Assembly (NCBI GenBank): GCA_036362985.1
Contig: JAYGXS010000010.1
Coordinates: 12,257,759-12,321,758, forward strand
DNA from: Ligula intestinalis
Lineage: Eukaryota; Platyhelminthes; Cestoda; Diphyllobothriidea; Diphyllobothriidae
Length of the DNA: 64,000 nucleotides
Direction: 5' to 3'
Part shown: positions 24,241 through 36,497 of the stretch, one piece after another
Layout of the letters: every line of letters begins with the position of its first letter
Numbering within the stretch: the first letter of the stretch is position 1
Position numbers and translations under genes: made by a program
The notes under the pieces: generated by a model
What the model was told of the DNA's origin: nothing
Databases searched by the model: none
The model's input: only the letters and a program-made list of their open reading frames with translations

Positions 24241-25560
24241 ACACGCCAATCAATTATTAATTATGCACTTCTGGAGGTGAATGTGCAGGGCTCTGTACGC
24301 AGGTGCCAACTCCATACACTGATTGATTGAGTTCCCCTCCGTGGACTAGACTTCAATTAATTCTCGGCTGGTCTTGTTTCCCGCGTGGGCGAGTATCTGC
24401 ACGGATCCAAAAATTTAAAACATGACCCGTTTAGTGGGTATGGGCAGCCAATTGCGATAATTCGTTGCCCCGTCGCTCAGCCAATTCATATTCAGGCATG
24501 TGCGTTCCGAGCATGCTATCAGTTTGACACTAACAGCTTAGGATTCGAAACGCTACTCTAAATTGCTTCCTGAGATTTAGTGGGTACTTTGTTTTGATTA
24601 CCTTGCTGCGCATGCTAGGTTTGAACCGGGGTGCAATTCCACAACCTAGTCCCGCAATTATGCGCTCAATCGCTTCTGAGACGTCCCTGATGTATGGCAG
24701 AGCATGCCATACCCTTGGTGGTGCTTCTGTTTTTCTGTCTTTCGGGGCCAAAGACGTAGGCATCGGCTTATAAATGCCTTTGGAGATCCAGTTCATATAA
24801 ATCGGTCATAAATATATCGGGCATCGCGTAAACTTTCCTCCGCCTGCTGCAGTGGTGTGATTATGCTTGAGGAGCTCTATCACTAACCTTCGTTGGTGAA
24901 TAACTGGATGGTTGCTGTGAAAATTGAGATGTTGTGTACGCTTCGCTGCTTCGCTGTATTCCACCGTTGAGTTTTCGCTGGTTAAGCACATCAAGGGATG
25001 GTAGGCACTGCTCTTGTACTTATTCCCCCGTGAATTTCATGTCAGGGAATATTCTATTGAGCAAGTTATGGAAGTCCTACTCTATAGTTTTCTTGACGAT
25101 AGCAACCGTGTCTTCCATGTAAAGAAGACAAACTGGTTCATGTTTGGTTAAGGCAGTGCGTGCTAGCTCTCGTAGGACCAGTTCTGCCACTTAACCGGAG
25201 ATCAGGTAACTCACTGCAGTCCCCTTAATTTGTTCAGAAGTTTCTTCAGCAAAGGTAAACTACTTGTTTAGCATGAGGTTTTCAATTTTAGTGTACTCTG
25301 AACCTCTTCATATGCCTCTTCTCGTCCCTTGCGCAAGGCTTCGCGGGCCCTATTCCGTAGGACTGATGTGAATAACGAGGTCATATCGACGGAGACCATG
25401 ATTTTGTTCGATTCAGTCGTCCGACTTCGAAGTTTTTCCAACTACGCGTACTCATTTGTCTCCGTATTTTGATTTGTCGATTGGACTTGGGGCTTCAAAT
25501 GCCTTTTACTAAAGAAAACTGTGTGTTAACCCTTGTCCATTGAAGAAAATATGCAGTATT
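24240..25560 (-). mobile_element. Penelope-like element, RT and GIY-YIG, degraded
   Basis: Minus strand, right to left: KMIVSVDMTSLFTSV (RT motif with an Asp, about 25,405), LLYMEDTVAIVKKTIE (the YxDD region, here YMED, about 25,130), LLNRIFPDMKFTG, LNFHSNHPVIHQRR (about 24,920), an RT tail with RSKVIKTKYPL (24,600), and then the GIY-YIG end with ELAERRGNELSQLAAHTH (about 24,440) and a closing block of the NxSRELIE type. Multiple stops and frameshifts are present, and the first catalytic Asp of YxDD is replaced by Glu. The 3' side runs into the ribozyme-bearing terminus at 23.7 kb. Confidence 0.85.
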
Positions 25561-27985
25561 TGGAGGAAATCGGGAGTTGTGGGATATCCAAGACATTTCC
25601 ATGGCTATTTTATATTACACAATAAACCAACATAACAATAACACCAATAAATACCTTCTGGAATCGGAAAACCTATGTAAACTCAATATAAAACCAGATG
25701 GAAGCGAGTGTAAGGAATAGCACTGTTTTCAAAAACAGGGAACGAATTCAGGTTTAAAAATTATTTTTGCCCATTTCCGAAATCTTTCGCAGCAAAACGC
25801 AGTAATAAAATTGCTTGACGCTATTATGTTTTACCACACCCAGCTTTGGGACTGTGGACGTGACTGCTGAAAACTATGTACACAAAATTTCGAATTTGTG
25901 ACAGGATACACTTTTGTACAATTTATTTTCTGCTAATGCATTATTTAGAAACTGTATAAGCAGAATCCTTACAGCTTTCGCAAAAAGTAACTATTAAGTG
26001 GCCATCATTTGGTGCATTTTCAATCTAATCACAGGACAATGAGTAGGCAGGTATAGTGGAACTACTCCAATGTGCACATAAAAGTGAATTTATTCATTTT
26101 TGGTAGAAAATGACTTAAATTTTTCTAAAAATCAAGAACACTGGTCAATGTCCCCATTTATACTTGGCCATTGCTTTGGAAAAAGGTTACTTGCGCAAAT
26201 ATTCGTCGACTGATTATCTAATTCAAGCGCTTTTATGAGAGGTAACTTAAAAAGACTTTTTAGATTGATATTAGGCATGATAATATCCAAGGTTTTTTGC
26301 TGACGTTTCATGTTTGGCTGAGTTTACAGATATGACACAAGTGGTCATCTTCAAAAATTCATTTCTTTCGTAAATGATTTTACGAAATATATTAAGCATT
26401 TTGCATGAGTTAGGTTGTCTATTGTTACAGTCATAAGCGAAATGTGACTGATGTTCATTTATTTTTAATCATATCTTCTACAAGCTTGTCGAGTAATTGT
26501 GGTAAGCACAACACATGCAAGTCAATTATTCTACGCAATAAACTGATTTACAAGGCTTAATTTTGAAGGCAGCATAGAAGATGAGAAGCGCACATAATCC
26601 TTGCGAGTAAAACAGCAGTAAAGACTTAACAGGTAGTTAGATTTACAAAGAGCACAATCATCGCCGCCTTCCTGGATGGGCTTCTTCGTAGCTACAAAGA
26701 CCGCACTGCATGGGATCCAGGTTCTAGCCTACCCTACGATCCGATCTTTTCCGCTCCTAATAGGATGGCACAGTCGACCAAATGCTGCTTAAGGAATAAG
26801 AACAGCTGCTTCGTTGGATAATAACGGCTGTTGACTTAGATAAAAAATTATATGTGAAGATATCACTGAAGCTTGTATTGACCCAACTCCAAATGACAAA
26901 CACTTCTCTTGTCAATTCTTTGAGGAAATATTTTGTTCTGAAGGTTTTAATAAACACATCAAAAAGAATATAAAGGTATGGAATCCCCCGTCTTATGATT
27001 GGGTTAGCCTAGTAGTCATTCTGGTGGATTCTAGATGATCGTTAAGGAAATCCTGCCTGGACGGTCAGCTGGCTGAATCTGTAATGGTTGGATTCCATAC
27101 TATCAGTAGGTTATATCGGAAAATCGATCCAAATGTGATTAAATTTACGGTCAACTGTGCGCAAAAGCTTTCATTGCCGTGTGGGTTTGTAGAGGCTTTA
27201 TCACTACAAATATACAAAACGTCTTAGCAAATACGCGATGAAAACTTTCGAGGGTAGACTAACTGCTAATAAGGGATTTACCAGACTATTCTAGTGGAAA
27301 AGTTGTAAAGTCCAGTAAAGAGATTGACGATGAAGATTAGAAATGATACAACTCACTTAGATCCTTCACGATCCTAGTCGGCAGTAGTCAAGTAGTCGAC
27401 TTGCCAAAGGATAACTCTGCGAGGACTGGATCCAAGTTCGTTGGGCTGTGAGTTGCAAAATGGGGAGAAAACTCGTTTGCAAATTGTCGCTGGATTCTCC
27501 TGGAGCCCGAGAGTGATCACCAGAGAGGTGTCGTTGAAGGGCAAAATAAACAGCGGCAGGTGAGGAGAGAATTGAGCTGTGGAGGGTGATTAGCAAGATA
27601 GTTGCTAGCACGCGTCAAAACCGAAAGTGTGAAAAAGTGTTGTATTTAGTTTTAACAAACTTGGTTATTGATAAATTTAAACAACACGTAAGTAGGGCCA
27701 AGAGCCCACAGGTTTGACTCCAATCGAGGCCGCGTGTTTTTCACTATTGGGTCAAATTAATTTTTCAAATCTATTTATTATCAATCAGTTATCAATCTTT
27801 CACAAATTTCGCATTTTTCATGACTTAGCGAATCTACTGGATTTACGCGTCTTGACTTAAACACCAAACGGAACCACTAACCGTACACCAACACTCCCTA
27901 ACCCTAATCGAAATTCCCCTATAAATTTTATTACGATGTTAATCCCTAAACTCTCTTGGAATTTAGAACAAGGTCACTTGTAATG
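25560..27985. other. AT-rich repeat relics, no supported gene
   Basis: At about 25,565-25,620 a short frame (WDIQDISMAILYYT) resembles the unrecognised coding family described at 28,150-30,860. The rest is AT-rich and has no convincing frame. A weak tRNA-like B box appears near 27,705. Confidence 0.35.
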
Positions 27986-27989
27986 CAGG

Positions 27990-28130
27990 ATGATTACAGT
28001 AGATTACATATCTCCGAAGAGCATTTGGCGAGCATACGTAAACTTTCAATACGTATACGTATGCTCGCAAAATACTCTTCGGATTTCTGTGATGGGAATT
28101 TTCGCAACCTTAAAACAATCCAAGGATTAC
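27990..28130. repeat. Solo hairpin related to the 38.8-39.7 kb PLE termini
   Basis: TCCGAAGAG, TTGGCGAGCATACGTA and a short loop are followed by TACGTATGCTCGCAAAA and CTCTTCGGA. This is an imperfect inverted repeat covering about 28,013-28,083. The right half continues GATGGGAATTTTCGC, which matches the flank of the PLE at 39,680-39,700. It appears to be two PLE terminal repeats brought together without the internal element. Confidence 0.65.
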
Positions 28131-28139
28131 ATGTCTGAT

Positions 28140-28380
28140 GACAGGCTGGAGATTGGGGGACTTAACACACATTTCAGGTTTGTTATTTAGTTCATTGGGT
28201 TGACTTGAGGCGCAAAATGATATTTAATAGAATTTAATTCCGTTCAGATCAGTATAGTGGGAGAAATAAGAGGCGAAAATAGATGGAATCCAGCGTTTGT
28301 TGATATCCGAGAAATTTCCTATGCTATAAGGCGCTGCGGAAAAGAACTTATTGTTAGTGCATGTTGCACTATAAATGAAC
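28140..28380 (+). repeat. Unrecognised repeat family, partial copy with coding-like block
   Basis: This segment matches the reverse complement of 30,640-30,860 by eye: GGGGGACTTAACACACAT, TTGACTTGAGGCGCAAAATG, then GCGTTTGTTGATATCCGAGAAATTTCC. The translated block (NPAFVDIREISYAI) aligns with NPTFVDMQGISYAI on the minus strand near 30,690. Conservation at the protein level suggests a former ORF. No known family is recognised. Confidence 0.5.
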
Positions 28381-29554
28381 ACTCATGAAGAGCAGGAACT
28401 TTTAAGTTATATCTGTTTGCAAAATGAAAAATTTTATTTTGCGTCCTTGAAATTGAGCTAAGTGTTTTTATGGGATAACGCACTATTTTTGGAAAAAGAA
28501 GAGCGAAATAAGTTTAAAAAATTAATTTTGCTAATTTTCCCAGGTTTGTGCCATCAAATAGAGTAATATATGTTTGAGGCTGTTTCTTGCTATAACCTTA
28601 TTGAAAATATATGTTGTATATCTGAAGGGTTGGAGGCAAGGAATGCGAATGAGGAATTTATTAATATATAGTAAATCAATCGATTGTACAGTCAATAAAA
28701 AGTTGAAGACAGTTAACATAACACACACTTGAGTGAGTTGTCAAGAGACATTGCAATACAGTTTTTTCAAAAATCCCCGTTGATTTTATTGCCCCTCTGT
28801 TCTGCATTCGGTATTGTAGAACTGAGCCTAGAAGTTATCAAATATACTGAAAACTGTTCCGATTTATATATAAAAGTTAGTTCTTTCATTTACAACGGAA
28901 GATTTGTCATAATTTTAAGGGAATCAATAAACTGGCCGAAGTTTCCCATTCTGATCTTGACTCAGTCTTCAAAATAAATAAAGTACGCAGATATCCGACG
29001 CCAAAATATATAACTAAAGCTGTCTTTCAAGAGATAACTCGTTATAGAATTTTTTAAAATTAGTCTTAGGCATATTAATTCATGATTTGTGTTGTGGACC
29101 TTCATTTTTCTCGGCGATGAGTTGACATGTATGGGTGGTTCAGAAACCACGACACACAAAGAGAGCTGTATGAGAAAAAATGTTTAAAAGCTCGTTATTT
29201 AGGTAAATGCTTTTAAGATATATCTAATTTCGAAGGTTTTGGTGAGCACGTACAATAGCATAATCAGTAATTGTCAATTGACTGAAGCCAATGAAAATCG
29301 TAAAGTCTTATTTAGAATTTTAAGGAAGATCTGAACCTCTTCGTAAAAGAAATATCAAAATAATTGCAAAAATGTATGGCGGAAGGCAATAACTCTTAGC
29401 GTACAAAAAATGGTACGTTTACAATTGTACCCGACAATTTTATTTAAATTTTTTAGTCACTGCCTGGCATGTCCGACCGTGAGCTTCATAAATATATTAC
29501 ACCTGTGATTCTCAATGAGTCATATCAAGCAAAAACCTGGACGCCTTAGTCCAA
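28381..29554. other. AT-rich, no recognised feature
   Basis: Several short frames occur (for example 28,531-28,728 minus and 28,729-28,977 plus) but none has a recognisable motif or splice context. Confidence 0.35.
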
Positions 29555-30660
29555 CATAAGTCAAGCGATGCATAATCGAAAGAAATAACTAACAGTTCTC
29601 GTGAAAACGTGTTAGAATTCATATTCAAAATTTAGGTTCTTCGGTAGCAGCCATACATTATATTGCACGTAATGTGGAAGCATTTGCATTCAAAAACTTG
29701 ACAAAATTATTATTTTCCAACGTAATTTTACTTTTACTGCTTTATTCACTCGGTGGTTTTGCATAAACGGGCTTCCTCTCCATGCAAAACTTAAGTTTAC
29801 CTAGTACACCTGATTTTCACTTTTTCAGAATTTTCCACTTTGCTAAAAAATGTGGTGTTTCTATAAGACGTCATATTGCTTCATAAATCACAATAGGCCC
29901 TATTGTGAAGAATGAACACTAATTTGTTGCTGCAAGGCTTTGGGGGTCATAGCTTTGACTACGTTTGAGTGAGAGGGAGTTATTTGAAAAAATCGTTGGA
30001 TTTCATGAGATAGTGCACCTACTGTATATCCATACCCCATTGTTCTGCTGAAGTCGTATTTAGATAGAAGCAACCTTTCTCCTCGTTCATTAACAGTTGA
30101 GGTATCCGGAGTGCAGTACAAGTGTTGGTCAAAGAAGCCGAGTATTTTCACATTGGTTGAAGAGCTTGAGGCACAGGGGCTGACTGTATATACAGTAGGT
30201 GGGCTTACTGATGAAATTCAAGGATTTTTGCAAGAAACTCGCTGTTACGCAAATGCAGTACAAGCTGCGGCCCCCAAAGTCTTACAGTAATAAAGTAATC
30301 GTCGTTCTTCAAAATAGAGATATTGCGATTAATCGTTTATATTAATTTGTTTAGAAATATCAACGTTTTTTTCCGAAAAAGCGAAAATCGGGCGTTCTAG
30401 GTAAACTTAAGTTTTAAATGTAGAGATAGCCTGTTCATGCAAAAACACCGAGTGAATGAAGCAGCACAAGTAGAATTAAGTTATAAAATAGTCCTTTTTA
30501 AAAGTTTGGGATACATATGCTTCTATACAATGTAGTGTATGGCTGATACCGAAAAGCTCAAAGTTCGAGTATGTATTCCAAAACTGTTTCATGAGAATTG
30601 CTAGTTGTTTCTTTATAGTTTCTTTTCTGGTATAACACGCATTAACAAGAAGTTTTAGTC
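29555..30660. repeat. Large imperfect palindrome, arms about 480 bp, with coding-like arms
   Basis: The left arm (about 29,555-30,035) and right arm (about 30,180-30,660) are imperfect reverse complements. Shared blocks include TTCACTCGGTG, TTTTGCAT, AACTTAAGTTTACCTAG, CTTTGGGGG, GGATTTCATGAGAT and CACCTACTGTATAT. Each arm encodes a related peptide reading outward from the centre: YTVGALSHEIQRFFQ on the left (minus strand) and YTVGGLTDEIQGFLQ on the right (plus strand), each followed by a PKxLQQ-like end. The structure could be a foldback transposon or an inverted duplication of one coding element. The protein family is unrecognised. Confidence 0.7.
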
Positions 30661-30860
30661 TGCCGCATATAATAGCGTAGGAAATTCCTTGCATATCAAC
30701 AAACGTTGGGTTTAGCCCAATTCTGCCCCTATTCGCCCCAAGTTTACTGATCTGAAGTGAAATATTTTCTAGTAAACAGCATTTTTCGCCTCAAACCAAT
30801 TCAATGAACAATATAAGTAACCCCAGATGTGTGTTAAATCCCCCACTCAACCTTTGACCT
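30661..30860 (-). repeat. Continuation of the palindrome family, minus strand
   Basis: The minus-strand frame ending at 30,476 includes TFVDMQGISYAI and GRLKLLVNACYTRKET. It is matched on the plus strand at 28,290-28,375 and at 57,360-57,450 (RFLDIQSILYAFQG). The nucleotide match with 28,150-28,380 extends to about 30,860. Confidence 0.5.
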
Positions 30861-33800
30861 TAACATTTCATAAGATTAACAGCCTACTGTACACTGCGAT
30901 AATTTATCATTGTCAGCCACCGTTGACAGATCAGGAAGTAAACTTTGTTTGGGTCACACTTTCTGCTTCCCTTTCCTTCCCCCTTCACCCGCCTACGAGG
31001 GTGTAAGCACTATCTCATAGACACACAGGCTGCTATGAATGCCTGTGTGCAACTTTATCAGTTCATAGGTGAGGTTACAGGCTACCATGATGCCACAAGT
31101 TCAACGATTTGAGGATCACACATATGCATACAGAAGTATTTCTTCCGTATAGATACAAAGAACTCATTTGCATCGTGGCAAAGTTTTACAGAATTTCGAA
31201 AACAAGCACCGCTAAGTGCGCAGAAAATAAACTGTATTGAAGCAAGAGTACACACCGCAGCCGCTTTGTCCCACTGCGTTTAGCTTCAGGTCGCCGTTAA
31301 GCTTGTCGGTTTTCTGTGATGTTCGGCTCAGTCCAATGTTGACACTGGAGGTTACATCAGGGCGTCGTCTCGGAGGATTTTGGCTTCCGATAGACAGACT
31401 GTTTTTGTGAGGACCCAAACCTCGCCGGCTCTTTTTTAAGTGGTGTTCTTTTGCAAATACGCACTGACCGGTATCTAGGTGTGGCTAGGCTCACTAGCTA
31501 CAACAACAGAATAGCAAGAAACTGAATCAGAAGACAAAAGCCAGTGCGCTAATTCTCAAGCCTCAGTCATATTTAGACCGTCGATACTGCTGCTGTGTAT
31601 TATGTACGTCCCAATAATGTGGCGGGCAGAATACGGTGAATTGCATACAGGTGGTAGTGATAGCAGACTTTCGCAGCATCTGCTGCACTCTCTCCTCCCT
31701 CATCCCCCCTGGACCCAGTGTCAATATAGAATTTTGGTGAACGGAGGCGGTATCAGGCACAGTGGCTTAGAAACCTAACCAGTCTGTCTATGCGGACCAC
31801 ATAGAGCCGGTTAGAGCAGGATAGATCCGATCTTCACAGAACCGAAGAGGGATTGGTTCCAGACATCATCTGTTTGGGGCTGTCATACAGGTCACATCAG
31901 GAAAGCGTCATTCAAACCCGACTCTGTCCTGAGGGTATGACCACGTTATCCCAGTAATTGTCATCCACGGCTTTAAACGCACTGTTTAAGAACAACTTAG
32001 GTCGTTTGTGGTAAAGATAAGGCTGGGTCAGTGCCAGTGCGTAAACCCTTCATTCACAGATTCTTTACAGTGTTGATATCATCGTAATCAAATACCACGC
32101 CTACAGGCGAGAAGGGTGTTTCGTCTCGGACAGTACAACTGTCGATTCCAGCGAAGTCTCTCGCATGCCCTGCAGCGTAGTGGCAGGCGGACGGCGACTT
32201 ACTTCCACAGAGGTACCTAAAAGCACATTACATGATTGCTCAAACTGCTGAATGCCGTTGCGTAGCGCCAAGTGCAACACCATTTGGACCACTTTACTGC
32301 ACGATAAATCAACCGTGAGCCGGCTGTCAAGCACCAGCATCAGTGCTGACGAGGTGTCCTACAGAACCCATATTCGACGGTCACTGTGTCCAGAACCTCG
32401 CTGGTGCGAAGGGTTGGCTTGCTTAGTAGAAATAGTATTAGCAGTAGTAGTAGGAGGAGGAGGATATCGGGACGATCACTATCAATGGTGAATTAGAACT
32501 CTGGCCTTCCAGAGATACTGTGTACGGAACGGTCGCTAAGTTCAGCCTAGTGTCGAAGAAAGATCGAACGTCTGTTTTGGCAGGGTGGTGCAGGGACGAT
32601 ACCTTGCGCTGGCTTATAATGAGATCGGTGCCACGCAGACAGCTCTTAAAATGGCTGGGCTGGCCAATGCAGTTAAGTAAATGACGCTTGTCGTTCAGAT
32701 CAACGAACACTCGTTCAGCCTAGTGCCAAACTCAAAACCTAAAAGTGGCCTCAAACCGCTCTTGTGTAGTCCGAGGTCGTTGATGCTTTTGGTTACCTAA
32801 ATCAGGCGGCCGGTGGGCATCAGGCGCCCTCAGGTCTCAAGATCGATCGTTGTGTCCATCAGTTATAGACTATGGAAAGAATTCAAACTTTTAGAGAACG
32901 ACATAGCAGAAGGCTGTATGGTTTGCGCTTACCAAAACCTCCGTTCTATGGCTGCTCTTGCTTCAAAGACATTCGAAGAGTATTGCAAACAACAACAGGG
33001 GAGACAAACATGACCAATTCGGACTCGGTTGCTGTCATCCATCCGCCATGTTTTGAACCCAGGTTGAATTGTCTTATAGCAGCCACCCCTCCCTCTCCTT
33101 CCAAAATTGTGTTTTTTTTTATCCGAGCCAGACATTCAACTTCAATGGCGCCGAAATTCTCGCGAACGGGGACAGCTGCGTGAGCTGCGAGTTCCTTGAG
33201 TCATGTTTCACGCCCACCATCCCCCCAGACTATAAGCGAGTGCAATGGTCTTTCCGACCCATGTTTGGTGCTGAGATCGAAGCAATTCGCCAATCGCAGA
33301 GCGCACAGGCGGACACATCCTCAAACGACCCTGTCGCTGGTCCAGATGGCCGAGCTATCCTCACGCCAAAATCCAGCATGTGTCATGACTTTTATGTAAA
33401 TCACAACCTCGCAGGCTGGCCATCGAGTGATTGGCATCCAAGTGCGAAAATACCCTCGATGAAGAGGGAGGCGTGAAGTGTCAGAGCATCCTACTTTCTA
33501 AATTCCCGTTTGTCCTAGAGCTACTGTCCAAAAATTCGGGGGAAGTAAGTTATTGTCCCAATGCTCGTCTCTACTTTTTCCATGATATTACCAGGAGTTC
33601 ATTAGTTTTACTGGTAGAGTTGATGTACGTGTGCTTGAGACCTTTACTCCTGCCACAAAAAGCAACCCAGCATAACCAGCATGCTCTTCCGATCACTTCT
33701 GTGGAGGACAAGGAAGCTTGTAAGCGCATATTCCCATCAGTTATGCATATTATAAATAAAAGTTGCGTGTCCAATTACTCAGATATTGTTACAGTATAGA

Positions 33801-34180
33801 AAACAACATGCTACTATGTTAAGCTCATTCTGGAACATGTCCTGTCCTTGGTTAGACTGGAGACGTTCTATAACTTCCAAACTTTAGCTGGATACGGTCG
33901 CACTTATATAGTTAGCCTGAAGACGGTAAAAGGCAGAACCTTGCAAGATAAAGGCTTGGTAACCACTTAGCTAATCATGCAGAAAGACAATACCTGGGGC
34001 TTTGCGTTGTCTATCGAAAGCTACACCCTGTGACTATAGGTTTTCTAAAAAGACGCAGGTACCGGCTTATAGTTGAGGTGCTTGATCTGCCAACTCGCAC
34101 ATAGGACGCATGGGCCGCAGACAAACAGGGATATCTTACAAAATCACCATTGATATTTTTAATTCTTTTTATTATAGTCT
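30861..34180. other. Intergenic, no confidently supported gene
   Basis: Minus-strand frames at 32,101-32,340 and 32,438-32,710 look moderately coding but have no recognised domain or clear exon boundaries. On the plus strand, 33,069-33,476 contains VQWSFRPMFGAEIEAIRQ and PVAGPDGRAIL. The second motif resembles the AxGPDG block of LINE reverse transcriptases, so this may be a LINE scrap; the call is weak. A GTAGTAGTAGGAGGAGGAGG simple repeat lies at about 32,440-32,463. Confidence 0.35.
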
Positions 34181-34189
34181 AGTTGTCCT

Positions 34190-34700
34190 AACCACAGCAG
34201 CAAATGTGCTTAATTTACTACACATAATTATAATCTAGCTGGTTGTAATTTCATTATGCAGTTTATACACTAATGTACCTGTTAGCTTACGCAGTCAAGT
34301 CTCTCAGCTAGATTTCCTAAGCTTTGATAGTGCAGTCTAGTCCTCAAAGCCTAGTCTAACCTTTTAGCCTATTGCAATCTCAGCAACACTAGTACTGTTC
34401 TAGAATTAACACTCTTAGCCGTGGCATATTACCTCTAGCAGCAGTATTCTGGTCCAAACTCCGTAAAAATGTGGCAGCAGCAGTTAAATTGCTTTATTAG
34501 TTTCACCAAATTCAAATCTAGCTAACCTTAAAGTCTAACCGGCTATAACCTCATTAGACACGATGGTATCTCTTCAATTAGGCAGTTGGCTCTCTTAGTT
34601 TAGATTTGCTTAGCTGTGGTAGTGTAGTCTAGTCCTCAATCCCTAGTCTATGCATCTAGCCTATTGCAGTCACAGCAACACTGCTGCCCTCTACTACCGT
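34190..34700 (+). repeat. Degenerate direct duplication, period about 290 bp
   Basis: Blocks near 34,325-34,395 (GCAGTCTAGTCCTCAA, AGCCTATTGCAATCTCAGCAACACT) recur near 34,625-34,685 (GTAGTCTAGTCCTCAA, AGCCTATTGCAGTCACAGCAACACT). The preceding 100 bp also correspond (CTAGCTGGTTGTAATTTCATTA versus CTAACCGGCTATAACCTCATTA). No ORF is present. Confidence 0.6.
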
Positions 34701-36490
34701 GCTTGTGGCGCACCTATTTAGAAAGAAAATGGTCTGACCTCCGACAAATGGCAGCGTCATTGCTAGCACTAGTACTGCTACACTTCTTGTTGAGATTGTG
34801 GGTATTTGAGCCCAGGGGCGAGTTTAATAAGCGTCATTGTCAAAAAATAATACAGCCAAAAAATACTATCAGAAATGCTATCAATCAGCTGCACCCCTAG
34901 TAGCAGTACCAGCCTTCGTTTCCAGGACTCTGGTTTGACAGTTACTAAGTTGGGTATTTACTCGGAATACCTTAAAACCCCATTCGCACAACGTGCTGGG
35001 ATCAACGGTATACGAGCAGAGGTTCTGAAAAGTCCAAGCTATAGATAGATACTGTGGTAGGTCTGTAGTTGGGCTGTAGATGGCAAACTGCATGACATCA
35101 GTGCATGGTAGGACTGGTGAATTACTTGACAAACGCCCTATTATTATCCAAATGCTAATCACTATTTCCTCACATAGATGGTGAGTGCATATTGGGTGCG
35201 ACTTCTTAAAAAGCACACACAAGAAATACTTATAGTATACTATCTACTGGCCTTACCATACATGAGTTATAGAAACTAGCACTTGTAGTATAGGCATGCA
35301 CCTATATCAGCAGTATCTTAGTATCTAAGATGACACAGCCTGATGGATGGAGTTGAGAGGGCGGAAACCAAGACAAACGCTCTTCTGCTCAGGGCCCAAA
35401 GCATGTACTTACTCGAAATAGTTTAAACCCAGATTCGCACTCCTTGTTGAGACAAGGGGTATGAGCCCCAGTGTTTACTTAAATCTAGCGTCACTTCTGA
35501 CAAATTTTAGCGTTAGAGATAGTACTGACACTAAGACTCGGCTACATATATAGCCAATAGTAGTAGAAACAGTAGTATCCGTATCAGTCTCGGCCTCTTT
35601 GGGCCTGTCTTCACACATACTGTGAGTGAGTGAGGGTAGACAGTACAGTAGTACCAGCGCAAAAGGCTACTGTCACCTAAGACTAAGTTAGGCGGTGTAT
35701 TTGCTTGCATTTGCTACAGCAGCCCACGCCGGACCATGTTTAGTCTTCGAGACTCCGGGAAAAGGCGAAGAGTGCGGAGCCGCTAACTACGTCCTCTATC
35801 ACTTTAAATCTAACGCCTGAGACCGTCATCTCCTGTACCAACCTGTTGGTTCAGTTGGTGGACTTCATCGAAATCGATGGTCAAACACACACACTGCCAC
35901 AGGTGCACGTGACACACGTCGACTGAGACTTTCACGTGAGCCCAGACATTGCGCTCAACCTTCGTCGCTGTCGACAGTTCACCGTTTGAGTACGAGAGAG
36001 AAAATAAGAGTGTAGCCGATATTTTCGTGTGTTTAGGTCTACATGCATTATCTCGTTTTTGAAAAAGAAGAAGGCATTAATCTACAAATGATTGATTATC
36101 GGTTGATTAGTGAAAAATGAAGCTGAGAGTTAAATCTAAGACGCTGTTTATCTACTCATATTTAAAACGTGTTTTATTGTAAAAAGACGAGGAAAGACTA
36201 GGTGGCAGGTTTCAACAGAATATCACGACATTACTGTTAACTTGAACGAAGTTCAAGTGCTTTGATGTTTGGAGAAATAAGACTCGAACCAGTCCGTCCC
36301 ATGGTATGGCAATTAGAAAAAAGCCTTTCGCAAGGTTTACCTGTCGGGGTACAATGAGGTGAGACAAAGTTAAACGCTAAATAATTTGTTGGGAGCCTAC
36401 CTACCTTTTACAATGTATCCTTATTGACTACCTACAAGTACCCACATAAGAAGTGCTCTAAAGTTCTATGTGAGGGAGGGAAGAAGGCAG
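34701..36490. other. Repeat-derived, no supported gene
   Basis: Short blocks recur within the region: TACTCGGAATACCTTAAAACCCCATTCGCAC-type sequence near 34,960 resembles 35,413-35,440, and GGGTATTTGAGCCCAGGGG near 34,800 resembles 35,457-35,475. The 35,630-35,700 segment matches 20,970-21,050. These look like overlapping fragments of dispersed repeats. No gene is seen. Confidence 0.4.
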
Positions 36491-36497
36491 CTATAAA

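Noticed and set aside
27880..27930. Telomere-like CCCTAACCCTAA sequence
   Set aside because: Only about one and a half units occur; not a telomeric array.
32101..32710. Two minus-strand frames that look moderately coding
   Set aside because: No domain, no consistent splice joining, and no start context; not enough to call an exon.
33069..33476. Plus-strand frame with PVAGPDG, possible LINE or host exon
   Set aside because: Only a single short motif supports it, the flanking sequence shows no RT continuation, and splice sites cannot be decided.
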